The translations under genes were made by a program, and so were the position numbers. A DNA stretch of 64,000 bases from an uncultured Lachnospiraceae bacterium (GTDB lineage Bacteria; Bacillota; Clostridia; Lachnospirales; Lachnospiraceae), in contig CANQMR010000006.1 of assembly GCA_947625015.1 (NCBI GenBank), forward strand, positions 1-64,000, read 5' to 3'. Positions within the stretch are counted from its first letter, which is position 1. Every line of letters begins with the position of its first letter. Of this stretch, positions 35,625 to 44,542 are shown one piece after another. Below the pieces are notes generated by a model, which ran no database searches, was not told the origin of the DNA, and saw only the letters and a list, made by a program, of their open reading frames with translations.

Positions 35625-35653
35625 TTGACTAAAATAAGATTAAATCGTATAAT
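35625..35653 (+). promoter_or_regulatory. Strong promoter inside a 9-bp inverted repeat
   Basis: TTGACT (35625-35630) and TATAAT (35648-35653) are 17 bases apart. The promoter is framed by a perfect inverted repeat TTTTGACTA (35623-35631) / TAGTCAAAA (35653-35661), which overlaps -35 and the start site and so could be an operator. The Shine-Dalgarno GGAGGGTGAGG follows directly, giving a very short leader. Confidence 0.65.
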
Positions 35654-35675
35654 AGTCAAAAAGGAGGGTGAGGTT

Positions 35676-36899
35676 ATGAATTATATCAAGCGCGACCTTG
35701 AAGATAAAATTATTTCTCTTTCCGAAGAATATTCCTGCCTGTTGATTACCGGTCCCAGACAGGTTGGAAAGACAACCGTTTTACGGCAGCTCATGTCTCC
35801 CGACCGCAGCTACGTTACATTGGATGATTTGGAAGAACGCCGTATGGCCAAAAATGAACCGGCCCTGTTTTTGCAGATGCACAGTCTTCCCATCTTTATT
35901 GATGAAGTACAATATGCACCGGAATTGTTTTCCTATATTAAAATTGCCATTGACAACGGCGCAGCCCCCGGCTCTTTCTGGCTGACCGGTTCCCAGGCTT
36001 TTAGAATGATGGAACTGGCGCAGGAATCCTTAGCGGGGCGTACCGCCATTTTGCATATGCCCTGCCTGTCGCAGCATGAAATATACGGCTCCGGAGAAAA
36101 TCTGCCCCTGACCGCAGAGCCGGAGGCCCTGAAAAAGCGAAAAAATCTCGGCAAACCCGCCGCTTTAGCAGAAATCTATCAACGAATCTGGAACGGTTCC
36201 CTTCCCGGATACATCAGCGGAAAATTTAAAGACCGCAATGTGTTTTATTCCAGCTATCTGCAAACTTACATTGAGCGCGACGTCAGCGACCTTGTCGCCC
36301 TGACCGATAAGTTGCAGTTTCAGGACTTTATCCGGGCTGCTGCCTGCCGAACCGGACAAATGCTTAATATCCACGATATTGCCCTTGATGTGGGGATTTC
36401 AGATGATACGGCCAAACGCTGGCTTCAAATTTTAGAAAAATCCGACATTATTTTCTACCTGCGTCCATACTCTAACAATTTGCTGAAGCGCACCGTCAAG
36501 ACGCCGAAACTTTATTTTTTTGATACCGGGCTTGTGGCCTATCTGACACAGTATACTACTCCGGAAATCTTACAAAACGGCGCTATCAATGGAGCAATTT
36601 TAGAAAATTATGTCGTCGCAGAAATCATAAAAACCTATCATAATGCCGCAGCCGACTGCCTGCTGTGGTATTACCGGGATAAATGCAACAAGGAAATTGA
36701 TATGATATTGGAAAGCAACGGACAGCTTCACCCGTTGGAAATAAAACGGACAGCGAACCCCGGAAGCGAACTGATTCATACATTTTCCGTATTGGATAAA
36801 AGCTCTGTTCCAAGGGGGAAAGGCATAGTAATCTGTATGCGCCCGGAGTTTTCCGCAATCGATGCAGATAATTACATTCTGCCGGTCTGGATGATTTAA
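35676..36899 (+). CDS. AAA+ ATPase with DUF4143 domain
   Basis: A 407-residue protein of the common AAA_14/DUF4143 family. Walker A is GPRQVGKTT, Walker B PIFIDEVQ, sensor WLTGSQA. The C-terminal DUF4143 ends in EIDMILE and LEIKRT, a PD-(D/E)XK nuclease-like core. Cellular role is not settled for the family. ATG at 35676 has a strong GGAGGG; the track start at 35607 lies before the promoter. It is the only plus-strand gene in the first 43 kb and its stop overlaps that of coaBC (convergent). An orphan with its own promoter, typical of a mobile or accessory cassette. Confidence 0.9.
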   Translation: MNYIKRDLEDKIISLSEEYSCLLITGPRQVGKTTVLRQLMSPDRSYVTLDDLEERRMAKNEPALFLQMHSLPIFIDEVQYAPELFSYIKIAIDNGAAPGSFWLTGSQAFRMMELAQESLAGRTAILHMPCLSQHEIYGSGENLPLTAEPEALKKRKNLGKPAALAEIYQRIWNGSLPGYISGKFKDRNVFYSSYLQTYIERDVSDLVALTDKLQFQDFIRAAACRTGQMLNIHDIALDVGISDDTAKRWLQILEKSDIIFYLRPYSNNLLKRTVKTPKLYFFDTGLVAYLTQYTTPEILQNGAINGAILENYVVAEIIKTYHNAAADCLLWYYRDKCNKEIDMILESNGQLHPLEIKRTANPGSELIHTFSVLDKSSVPRGKGIVICMRPEFSAIDADNYILPVWMI

Positions 36900-38083
36900 A
36901 GTTTTATCAGCTCATCCAGAACGGCTTTTGCCACCTGTTCTTTGGAAAGCATGGGCAGTTCCTTTACCCCGTCTCTTTTAATCAGGGCGACTACGTTGGT
37001 ATCCGTTCCAAAGCCTGCGCCTTCTACCTTTAGGTTATTGGCCACAATCATATCTGCGTTTTTCTTCTCTAACTTTTTCTTTGCATTTTCAAGCAAATCC
37101 TTCGTCTCCATGGCAAATCCGCAGAGTACCTGTCCCGGCTTTTTATGCTCGCCTAAATATTTCAGAATGTCCTCCGTTGGCACTAAGGAAATATTCATAT
37201 TCTCCCCGGACTTTTTAATCTTATCCTCCGCCGCTGTTGCCGGTGTATAATCCGCCACTGCGGCGGCCTTGATAATATAATCCGCATCCCCGCTGTTGGC
37301 CTTTACCGCCTCATACATATCACTCGCGCTCACCACAGAAATCACCTTCACAAAAGGCGGCAGGGGAAGGGCGGTCTTTCCCGTAACCAAAGTTACCTCC
37401 GCTCCCCGCTCCATGGCGCACTTAGCGATGGCATAGCCCATTTTTCCTGTGGAATGATTGGAAATAAACCGGACCGGGTCAATGGCCTCCAGCGTTGGGC
37501 CTGCCGTCACCAAAACCTTTTTCCCTGCCATGTCTTTTTCATAGTGCAGTTCCCGCATGATATAGGAAAATAAAGTCTCTTCTGAAGGCAGCTTACCTTC
37601 TCCGGTATCGCCGCACGCCAGATATCCCGCAACCGGAGAAATTATTTCATAACCATATTGTTCCAGCTTCCTGATATTCTCCTGCACAATGGGATTTTCA
37701 AACATATTGGTGTTCATAGCCGGCGCAATCAGTTTCGGCGCTTTACAGGCCATAATCGTGGTGGTCAGCATATCGTCGGCAATGCCACCGGCAATCTTGC
37801 CAATCACATTGGCGGTGGCCGGCGCCACCATAAATATATCCGCCCGTTTTGCCAGCGCCACATGCTCCACATTGTACTGGAAATTCCGGTCAAAGGTGTC
37901 CACCAGACATTTATTCGAAGTCAGGGCTTCAAAGGTAATGGGATTAATAAAATTGACGGCGTTTTCCGTCATAATCACATTGACGTCTGCGTGCTGTTTT
38001 ACCAGCATACTGGCCAGATTTGCAATTTTATAGGCGGCGATGGAACCGGTAACGCCTAATACGACTGTTTTTCCCTCTAACAT
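36896..38083 (-). CDS. coaBC: Bifunctional phosphopantothenoylcysteine decarboxylase/phosphopantothenate-cysteine ligase
   Basis: A 395-residue two-domain enzyme. The N-terminal CoaC flavoprotein half has GVTGSIAAYK, the active-site His in NVEHVALA, the PAMNTNM motif and ACGDTGEGK with its Cys. The C-terminal CoaB half has VTAGPTLEAIDPVR and STGKMGYA. It makes 4'-phosphopantetheine from phosphopantothenate and cysteine. ATG at 38083 (MLEGKTVV) is chosen over 38134. It is the last gene of a pantothenate/CoA run (panB-panC-panD-coaBC), suggesting joint expression. Confidence 0.95.
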   Translation of the reverse strand: MLEGKTVVLGVTGSIAAYKIANLASMLVKQHADVNVIMTENAVNFINPITFEALTSNKCLVDTFDRNFQYNVEHVALAKRADIFMVAPATANVIGKIAGGIADDMLTTTIMACKAPKLIAPAMNTNMFENPIVQENIRKLEQYGYEIISPVAGYLACGDTGEGKLPSEETLFSYIMRELHYEKDMAGKKVLVTAGPTLEAIDPVRFISNHSTGKMGYAIAKCAMERGAEVTLVTGKTALPLPPFVKVISVVSASDMYEAVKANSGDADYIIKAAAVADYTPATAAEDKIKKSGENMNISLVPTEDILKYLGEHKKPGQVLCGFAMETKDLLENAKKKLEKKNADMIVANNLKVEGAGFGTDTNVVALIKRDGVKELPMLSKEQVAKAVLDELIKL

Positions 38084-38176
38084 AGTTTTCTCCTGCTCAT
38101 ATAATATTTTTGTATCCGTTACTGCAAAATCCACGAAACGCTATGGAGACTGCCAACATACAACCGTAACCGGTGT

Positions 38177-38569
38177 TTAGTATTTAGGGCTTAACTCTCC
38201 ATATTTTTCGTACCGGGAAACTTCCCGGATTTTGTTTTCTTCATCCACAAATACCACATTGGGTTTATGCTCCTTCGCCTCCTCCGGCGTCATCTGGGCA
38301 TAGGACATGATGATGATATGGTCTCCCACAGCCACCTGTCTTGCAGCGGCCCCGTTTAGGCAGATCATGCCGCTGTCCGGCTCCCCTGCTATGGTGTATG
38401 TCTCAAAACGGCTACCATTTTCCACATCCACAATCTGGACATACTCGTATTCTAAAATTCCCGCAGCCGCCAAAAGTTTCGGGTCTACGGTAATGCTGCC
38501 CACATAGTGAAGCTCCGCCTGTTTGACTGTGGCGCGGTGAATTTTTCCCTTTAACATATTGATCAACAT
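38177..38569 (-). CDS. panD: Aspartate 1-decarboxylase proenzyme
   Basis: A 130-residue proenzyme of standard length. The self-cleavage site Gly-Ser is seen in [10 protein letters not shown], giving the pyruvoyl-bearing alpha chain, and Arg of SRFETY is in place. It makes beta-alanine from aspartate for pantothenate synthesis. Gap to panC is 26 bases and to coaBC about 90, consistent with an operon. AGGGAGGAT-like sequence precedes the ATG. Confidence 0.96.
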   Translation of the reverse strand: MLINMLKGKIHRATVKQAELHYVGSITVDPKLLAAAGILEYEYVQIVDVENGSRFETYTIAGEPDSGMICLNGAAARQVAVGDHIIIMSYAQMTPEEAKEHKPNVVFVDEENKIREVSRYEKYGELSPKY

Positions 38570-38595
38570 ATCTTTATCCTCCCTTGGACAGCGTT

Positions 38596-39441
38596 TTACG
38601 CATTTAAAATCCGGTTGTCAATCAGACGGGTAGTCCCGATATATACCGCAATGGCGATAAGCACCGGTCCATTCACCTTCTCTACCGGCTGTATGGTGTC
38701 AAAGCTTACCACTTCCACATAATCAATCTTCGCAAGCGGACAGCTTTCAATAGTCTTTGTGATAATATCCTTTACCCTACCGGCGTCCGTCTCTCCTGCG
38801 TCAATGGCCTTCATTGCCTCCTCTAAGGATTGGTTCAAAATGACAGCCTGTTTCCTCTCCTCCTCGGAAAGATAGGTGTTCCGGGAGCTTTTGGCCAGAC
38901 CGTCCTCCTCCCTTATAATCGGACATCCGATAATCTCGATATCAAAATCCAAATCTATAACCATTCTCCGGATAATGGCAAGCTGCTGGGCGTCCTTCTG
39001 CCCGAAATAAGCCCGGTCCGCCGGGATAATGTGAAACAGTTTGCTCACCACCGTCTGCACTCCCCGGAAATGCACCGGACGGCTTGCGCCGCAAAGTTTT
39101 TCCGGCAAAGTATGCATATCCACATAAGCGCAGAAATCCGGACCGTACATCTCTTCCACCTCCGGATGGAAAATCAAATCCACCCCGCCCTTTTCACAGA
39201 TTGCCGCATCCCGGTCTAAATCCCTGGGGTAAGAATCTAAATCCTCGCCCGGACCAAACTGCATGGGATTGACAAAAATGCTGACAACCACCTTATCATT
39301 TTCTGTTCTTGCCCGGTCAATCAGGCTTTTATGTCCCTCGTGCAGATATCCCATGGTCGGCACTAACGCAACCTTAAGCCCTTTTGCCTTCCACGCCTTT
39401 ACCATTTCCCTCGTATCTCTAATCGAACCTGAAATCTCCAT
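38596..39441 (-). CDS. panC: Pantothenate synthetase (pantoate-beta-alanine ligase)
   Basis: A 281-residue enzyme with [15 protein letters not shown] (HIGH-type nucleotide-binding motif), [25 protein letters not shown] and the KMSKS-like LAKSSRN. It joins pantoate and beta-alanine with ATP. The ORF track extends upstream to 39555, but MEISGSIRD at 39441, preceded by AAGGAG, is the family start. It lies between panB and panD. Confidence 0.96.
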   Translation of the reverse strand: MEISGSIRDTREMVKAWKAKGLKVALVPTMGYLHEGHKSLIDRARTENDKVVVSIFVNPMQFGPGEDLDSYPRDLDRDAAICEKGGVDLIFHPEVEEMYGPDFCAYVDMHTLPEKLCGASRPVHFRGVQTVVSKLFHIIPADRAYFGQKDAQQLAIIRRMVIDLDFDIEIIGCPIIREEDGLAKSSRNTYLSEEERKQAVILNQSLEEAMKAIDAGETDAGRVKDIITKTIESCPLAKIDYVEVVSFDTIQPVEKVNGPVLIAIAVYIGTTRLIDNRILNA

Positions 39442-39572
39442 CTTGTATCTCCTTTCATTCTTCTGGAATCTCTTATAAAGCTCCCAACAAAGTAAATTCG
39501 GCTGCGGGGGATAAACAATACCATCGCAGGCGACACATCCTTTAAGTCGCCACACCTTTTAAGCTCCCGCAA

Positions 39573-40400
39573 TCAATATAGTTTCTCAATCACATCATCA
39601 CTGATGGCGTACTCATGCTCCTTCCCCGGAAAGCTGCCGTCCTTTACCGCCCGGTCATAGGCGGCAAACGCCTCCTTCATCACGCTCCCGATATCCGCAA
39701 ACCGCCGCACGAACTTCGGCGTAAAATCAGAAAACATACCAAGCATATCCTGATAGACAAGAACCTGCCCGTCGCATACATTACCCGCCCCGATGCCAAT
39801 CGTCGGAATATGCAGGGATTGTGTAACTAACTGCGCCAACTTTGCAGGAACACATTCCAGCACAACGGCAAAGGCGCCCGCCTCCTCCACAGCTTTTGCA
39901 TCCTCGATAAGTTTCTTTGCCGCAGCCTCGGTCTTTCCCTGCACCTTATGTCCGCCAAAGACATTGATGGACTGGGGCGTAAGTCCCAGATGGGCGCAGA
40001 CCGGTATGCCCGCAGACACAATGGCTTTAATCTGTGGTGCAACCTCCTGTCCCCCTTCTAATTTGACCGCTCCGGCCCGGCCTTCCTTCATCAGCCGTCC
40101 TGCATTGACCACCCCGTCATATACAGAGGTCTGGTAGCTCATAAAGGGCATATCGCAGACAACCAGCGCCTCTTTCGCCCCTCTCGCCACCGCCGCAGAG
40201 TGGTGAATCATATCCTCCATGGTTACGGAAATGGTATCTTCATATCCTAATATCACATTTCCCAAAGAATCTCCCACTAATATGGAATTGATTCCCGCCT
40301 CATCCACCAGCTTCGCCGTAGAATAATCGTAGGCTGTCAGCATGGACAGCTTTTCGCCCTTTTCTTTTGCCTGCTGAAATGTCAAAACCGTATTTTTCAT
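39573..40400 (-). CDS. panB: 3-methyl-2-oxobutanoate hydroxymethyltransferase
   Basis: A 275-residue enzyme with normal family motifs: [37 protein letters not shown] and [13 protein letters not shown]. It makes ketopantoate from 2-ketoisovalerate and methylene-tetrahydrofolate. AAGGAGGACAAG precedes the ATG. First canonical gene of the pan run; the next gene upstream is a DUF2520 reductase-like protein that may supply the missing ketopantoate reductase step. Confidence 0.96.
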   Translation of the reverse strand: MKNTVLTFQQAKEKGEKLSMLTAYDYSTAKLVDEAGINSILVGDSLGNVILGYEDTISVTMEDMIHHSAAVARGAKEALVVCDMPFMSYQTSVYDGVVNAGRLMKEGRAGAVKLEGGQEVAPQIKAIVSAGIPVCAHLGLTPQSINVFGGHKVQGKTEAAAKKLIEDAKAVEEAGAFAVVLECVPAKLAQLVTQSLHIPTIGIGAGNVCDGQVLVYQDMLGMFSDFTPKFVRRFADIGSVMKEAFAAYDRAVKDGSFPGKEHEYAISDDVIEKLY

Positions 40401-40481
40401 CTTGTCCTCCTTATCCTCCCGGAACCTATCCTTTCATTTACCATCTATGTCCCGCAAGCGTTCCCATTATCATCATTTTCG

Positions 40482-40570
40482 CCATATCCGCTCACAATTC
40501 CTGGCATATACGCTTATCATATTTGCTCACAATTCCCGGCATATCCTCTCATAATTCCTGCCGTATCTGC
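40482..40570 (-). repeat. Imperfect ~22-bp tandem repeats after the DUF2520 gene
   Basis: Three degenerate copies with the core GGAATTRTGAG, each preceded by ATAYGSCR in minus-strand sense, begin in the last codons of the DUF2520 gene and continue past its stop. The unit includes the gene's own 3' end (ATACGGCAGGAATTATGAG), so the array probably arose by repeated slippage or duplication of the gene end. No function is evident. Confidence 0.6.
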
Positions 40571-41397
40571 GCATAATCCCTTTCCGGATTTTTTTCTCCG
40601 GCCAGCGCTAACAGCCGCCTGCCGCACGCTTTATACAGCATTTTTTGTTCCTCGTCTAACACAGAAAGATGTCCCCTTACCGTATCGGCGTCTCCCCGTT
40701 CCACAGGACCGGTCAGCGCCTCCACACAGCCCCTTTCTATGGCCTGTTCTATATTATTGCGGACCAGCATACTGCTGAAACGCCTTGCCTGTTCTAAAGT
40801 AAAGCCGCAGTCCGTTAAGAGTTCATAACCTGTGGACAAGACGGCGAGCACATTGTTGCTCAGGAAACTGGCCGCCGCATGGTATTTCTTCTTAATCTCC
40901 TTTTGGATGACACAAGCCTCATTCCCCAAAGCCGCAAATACATTCTGCCATTTTGCAACCGCATAGGGGTGTCCCTCTAAGGTAAAACATACATGATTTA
41001 ATTGCTGATAAACGGATTCTTTGTCGCTGAACGCAAACATCGGATGGATAGAAACCGGGTATGCGCCAAAGTTCTCTATCCCTGAAAATACATCGGATGA
41101 TAAGGAGCCACTCAAATGGCAGACAATCCTGCCCTGAATCTTTTCCTTGTCTAAGGATTCCCACACTGTTCTTACCGCTCCATCCGGAGTCGATAGAATT
41201 ATGGCGTCACTGACCGCAGCCACATCCTCCGCCCTTTCCATATACGCAGAGTCTGTAAAGGCCGCCGCCCATCTGGCTTCCTCCTCAATCAAACTGTAGT
41301 AACCGGTAACGCATAAGTCCGCCTGTCTGGAATGAAGGGCAAAATATTTGCCCAGGCTGCAACCCGCTTTTCCGGCGCCAATAAAACCTATTTTCAT
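40549..41397 (-). CDS. Rossmann-fold/DUF2520 protein, candidate ketopantoate reductase (PanG-type)
   Basis: A 282-residue protein with an N-terminal NAD(P)-binding motif GFIGAGKAGCSLG and a C-terminal DUF2520 domain (AASFLSNNVLAVL). From memory of the literature, PanG, an alternative ketopantoate reductase described in Francisella with relatives in Clostridioides difficile, has this type of fold. Adjacent panB, panC and panD and no panE or ilvC in the window fit that role. A sole PanG assignment is inference, so no symbol is given. Start: ATG at 41397 has AGGGGGTG and begins the Rossmann motif; 41469 is the track start. It has its own promoter upstream. Confidence 0.82.
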   Translation of the reverse strand: MKIGFIGAGKAGCSLGKYFALHSRQADLCVTGYYSLIEEEARWAAAFTDSAYMERAEDVAAVSDAIILSTPDGAVRTVWESLDKEKIQGRIVCHLSGSLSSDVFSGIENFGAYPVSIHPMFAFSDKESVYQQLNHVCFTLEGHPYAVAKWQNVFAALGNEACVIQKEIKKKYHAAASFLSNNVLAVLSTGYELLTDCGFTLEQARRFSSMLVRNNIEQAIERGCVEALTGPVERGDADTVRGHLSVLDEEQKMLYKACGRRLLALAGEKNPERDYAQIRQEL

Positions 41398-41489
41398 GTC
41401 ATCACCCCCTGTCTCCGGCCAAACCGGATTCCCTGTGCGACAACACTTATCACTCGATGCAGTTTCCATAAGAATACCGCTCGATTAGT

Positions 41490-41518
41490 ACTGTACCATT
41501 TCTTTCCACATATTTCAA
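41490..41518 (-). promoter_or_regulatory. Promoter of the DUF2520-pan run
   Basis: In minus-strand sense TTGAAA (41518-41513) and TACAGT (41495-41490) are 17 bases apart. The start would be near 41483, leaving an 86-base leader before the chosen ATG. The leader includes CCGGTTTGGCCGG, a short possible hairpin. Confidence 0.55.
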
Positions 41519-41586
41519 GCCCTTTTCCTGCAAAAATGACAGTCCAGCTTTCCCGGTGGAAAACTATATGGACAGCATAAAAAGGA

Positions 41587-42351
41587 TTACCGTTTCTTCT
41601 TTCCGGTCAACGGATTACGAAGGCCGTACAAAATGACGCCGCTGGCAAATGCCGCCCCCGTCAGCACCACATAGACCAAAACCAGCGCCGTTTTCCTGTC
41701 ATACACCTCCAAAAAATCCGGCAGGGAAAAAGCAATAAAAAATCCCGGCAGGAACGCCGCTAACATATGGCAGAATATGGTAAGAAAAAGCCCTTTTCCT
41801 GCCATTTTCTCCCGGATAAAATAAATCAGCGCCATAAAAATCCCGATTTGGATGACCGTCATTAAAATTCTTTCATATCCTGTCAGAAATAATTCCGCCG
41901 TACCGGTATTTATCTCCCCGTCAGAACCCTTTGCAATCTCGATAATGGTATTGACGCTGCGTATCCCGATCAGCAGTATGGATTCCGTCATGGTATAGCC
42001 AAGTCCCAATGCAATCCCCTGAAAAAAGGAAACCTGTTTCTTCATACACAGGCACAAAAGCCATATAGGCAGCAGGGTGAGAAGAGAACCCGCCAAAGCC
42101 ACCGTAAAAAGATACCCTATATAATGGGCGCCCATAAATTTTTCAAAATCCGTATGGTTAAACAGCCATGCAAGACCATGCTCCTTCAATCCCCATTCCA
42201 TGGCGGCATAGATGACTGCCCCGGCCAAAAAAAGCAGAAACAGCGATAATCTTTGTCCCTTTCCCTTTACCAGTAGAGAGAGAAAAAAAATAAGGGGAAT
42301 AATAAAACTGATCACAGCACTGCATGCCAGTGCGGCAATATCCATTGTCAT
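41587..42351 (-). CDS. YhfC-family polytopic membrane protein (possible glutamic intramembrane protease)
   Basis: The 254-residue protein has seven or eight predicted helices. The segment GIALGLGYTMTESILLIG is typical of the YhfC family, distantly related to CPBP/glutamic-type intramembrane proteases, with Glu in TES as the candidate active residue. Substrate unknown. It follows the zinc-type binding lipoprotein gene by 15 bases on the same strand and may share its transcript. Start could be MTMD or the second Met. Confidence 0.75.
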   Translation of the reverse strand: MTMDIAALACSAVISFIIPLIFFLSLLVKGKGQRLSLFLLFLAGAVIYAAMEWGLKEHGLAWLFNHTDFEKFMGAHYIGYLFTVALAGSLLTLLPIWLLCLCMKKQVSFFQGIALGLGYTMTESILLIGIRSVNTIIEIAKGSDGEINTGTAELFLTGYERILMTVIQIGIFMALIYFIREKMAGKGLFLTIFCHMLAAFLPGFFIAFSLPDFLEVYDRKTALVLVYVVLTGAAFASGVILYGLRNPLTGKKKR

Positions 42352-42366
42352 AACATAGCCTCCCGT

Positions 42367-43272
42367 CTATTGTAACGCCTGTTTTAACGCCTCTAAATTC
42401 TCTTCCATGAGTCCGATATAATCAAGTCCCTGCTCCTGCTGTTCGCCGCTTAACCCCTCAATGGGATTTAACACCATCGTCTTTGCTCCCACTTCACCGG
42501 CAATGGCCTCCGCCACCTTGGGACTGACCAGCTCCTCAAAAAAAATCACCCGGATATTCTGTCCCCGGCACAAATCGATAATCTCCCGCATCCTGGCGGA
42601 ATCCGGTTCCGAATCCGCAGTAAGCCCTTCTATGGCCTCCTGCTTAAGACCATACTCCCTGCACAGATAGCCAAAGGCTTCATGGGCCACCACAATGGTA
42701 TCCCCCGCACAGCCGGACAGTTCCTCTCGGTACCGCTCATCCAGCTTCTCCAATCTGTCCCTGTAGGCCGCAAAATGATCCTCATAATATTCCCGGCCCG
42801 CCGGGTCTGCCTGTATCAGCGCCTCCTTAATTGCCTCTGCCTCCGCAATGGCGTTGGCCACGCTCAGCCAAGTGTGCGGGTCATCATTCCCCTCCTCTGT
42901 CTTTGCCGGCAAAATCCCTGCCGCAGCCTCCACCGTCAGCAGCCGGTCATTGTCAAGGGCCGCTAAAGTCTTATCCACAAAATGTTCCATTCCTGCGCCG
43001 TTATACACAAAGACTTCCGCCTGTTCTAAAAGCCGCATATCCCCGGTGGACAGTTCAAAATCATGCGGCTCCATTCCCGCCGGCACCAGATTGATAACCT
43101 CCGCCCGGTCCCCGGCAATATTCTTCACAAAATCATACATGGGATAAATGGTAGTCACCACAGCCAGCTTATCCTCTTCCACAAAATTTCTTGTATTTTG
43201 CGGCGCTAACTTACATCCCCCCAGGAATATTATCAGCACAGCCAATAACAGCCCCGTTATCCAAGATTTCAC
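42367..43272 (-). CDS. Metal (zinc/manganese) ABC transporter substrate-binding lipoprotein
   Basis: A 301-residue cluster A-1 (ZnuA/AdcA type) binding protein with a lipoprotein signal (LLAVLIIFLGGC). The metal-ligand His residues are in PAGMEPHDFE, DDPHTWL and VVAHEAFGY, and the fourth ligand is probably in the EELVSPKVAEAI or later segment. A His-rich loop is absent, so zinc versus manganese cannot be decided. No permease or ATPase gene is adjacent; partners must be elsewhere. Neighbours are a small helical protein gene (upstream, 14 bases) and the YhfC gene. Confidence 0.9.
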   Translation of the reverse strand: MKSWITGLLLAVLIIFLGGCKLAPQNTRNFVEEDKLAVVTTIYPMYDFVKNIAGDRAEVINLVPAGMEPHDFELSTGDMRLLEQAEVFVYNGAGMEHFVDKTLAALDNDRLLTVEAAAGILPAKTEEGNDDPHTWLSVANAIAEAEAIKEALIQADPAGREYYEDHFAAYRDRLEKLDERYREELSGCAGDTIVVAHEAFGYLCREYGLKQEAIEGLTADSEPDSARMREIIDLCRGQNIRVIFFEELVSPKVAEAIAGEVGAKTMVLNPIEGLSGEQQEQGLDYIGLMEENLEALKQALQ

Positions 43273-43286
43273 AAAACTGCCTCCTA

Positions 43287-43508
43287 TCAGTGATGATAGT
43301 CCGCCATCTTAGCGGAATACTCATCTGCAATCTTTTTATATCTATTGTAGTCCTTGTCCTTCAACTGCCCGTCCGCGTGATGCCGCTCTAAGGTTTCATG
43401 AAGTTTCTTCAATGCGTCATGGGCCAAATCCTTATAATTATTCTCAAGGTTCATCTTAAGCTCGTTCATCAGGGCGTCAATCTCCACCCGGATACTCCTC
43501 TTTAACAT
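43287..43508 (-). CDS. Small helical cytosolic protein (73 aa), unknown
   Basis: A 73-residue, highly charged protein predicted as two or three helices (IDALMNELKMNLENNYK, then DALKKLHETLERHH) with His-rich ends (RHHADG, ADYHH). ATG at 43508 has a strong GGGGAGGCAGGAAG leader; the track's 43625 start is longer but not needed. I do not recognise the family. Being 14 bases upstream of the metal-binding lipoprotein gene, and with His pairs, it might have a metal-linked role, which is only a guess. Confidence 0.7.
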   Translation of the reverse strand: MLKRSIRVEIDALMNELKMNLENNYKDLAHDALKKLHETLERHHADGQLKDKDYNRYKKIADEYSAKMADYHH

Positions 43509-43690
43509 CTTCCTGCCTCCCCGCTCATTTTCTCCTGCCTGTGTGAACCACCCATTGTCTGTCGCCAATGCGTTTTGCAGTACCTTATTCCAAAATATCC
43601 ATAACCGAATCTGGAAAAACAACATATATTATTAATATATAATAATATAATCGGAAAATTCCTATTTGTAAAGAGCTGAGGTGTATCAGA

Positions 43691-44542
43691 TTGTCTGCTT
43701 CTCCTAAAATTCCAGTCAGCCTGTCCGGCGCAGGCTATTTCCATAAAATGGGGCTCACAGGTAAAAATGTTACCGTTGCCGTATTAGACTCCGGCCTTGC
43801 CCCTCATCCCGACATTGCCAGCAGCCGTATTCTTGCCTTTCACGATTTTATCGGGGGACAAAAAGCCCCCTATGATGATTTTACCCATGGCACCCATGTA
43901 ACCGGTATTATCGGTTCCTCTAAAATCGGCATTGCCCCGGAGTGTAACTTAGTGGCGTTAAAGGTGCTTGACCGGCAGGGCAACGGTTCCATGGACAGAT
44001 TCATTGAAAGCATCCAATGGCTGTTAGCCCATTACCGGGAATACGACATAAAAGTAGTAAATATCTCCGTAGGCGGCAACCGCCGGGAACTGCGGCAGGA
44101 AAACAACCGGTTAAACCTGTGGGTGACAAAGCTCTGGGAAGAAGGCCTGGTTATCTGCTGTTCTGCCGGCAACAACGGACCTTCCCCCAACTCCATCTTA
44201 GCGCCCGGCAACTGCCGCAAGGTCATTACCGTAGGCTCCTATGACGGAGGGCATTTTTCCTCCGCCGGTCCCCTGCTTCCCTATATCTCCAAGCCGGAAC
44301 TGGTAGCGCCGGGACTGCATATTCTAAGCACCAAACCCGGAGGCGGCTACAGTGTAAAAAACGGCACCTCCATGTCCGTTCCTTTTATCAGTGGAAGCTG
44401 TGCCCTGCTGCTGCAACGGTATCCCATGCTTACCAACGACCAGATTAAAATCCGGCTGATGGACGCCGCCTATCCGGTTCCATTCCTGCCTTATAATATT
44501 CAGGGCGCCGGGGTGGTGAACCTAAAGCGGCTCCTTGACTAA
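43691..44542 (+). CDS. Subtilisin-like serine protease (S8), probably intracellular
   Basis: The 283-residue peptidase has a complete catalytic triad: Asp in AVLDSGLAPHP, His in THGTHVTGI and Ser in GTSMSVPF, plus oxyanion Asn in CSAGNNGPSP. It has no signal peptide and only a very short N-terminal extension, similar to intracellular subtilisins. The start codon is TTG at 43691, supported by GAGGTG seven bases upstream. The stop overlaps by 21 bases the 3' end of the convergent helicase gene. Confidence 0.92.
   Translation: MSASPKIPVSLSGAGYFHKMGLTGKNVTVAVLDSGLAPHPDIASSRILAFHDFIGGQKAPYDDFTHGTHVTGIIGSSKIGIAPECNLVALKVLDRQGNGSMDRFIESIQWLLAHYREYDIKVVNISVGGNRRELRQENNRLNLWVTKLWEEGLVICCSAGNNGPSPNSILAPGNCRKVITVGSYDGGHFSSAGPLLPYISKPELVAPGLHILSTKPGGGYSVKNGTSMSVPFISGSCALLLQRYPMLTNDQIKIRLMDAAYPVPFLPYNIQGAGVVNLKRLLD

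Noticed and set aside
40482-40500. Perfect 17-base match to the lac operator core (GGAATTGTGAGCGGATA in minus sense)
   Set aside because: It is part of a degenerate repeat series derived from the 3' end of the DUF2520 gene; no LacI homolog or lac gene is near and other copies diverge in the operator positions. Treated as coincidence.
40441-40570. CRISPR-like array
   Set aside because: Repeats are short, degenerate and lack regular unique spacers; no cas genes are present.
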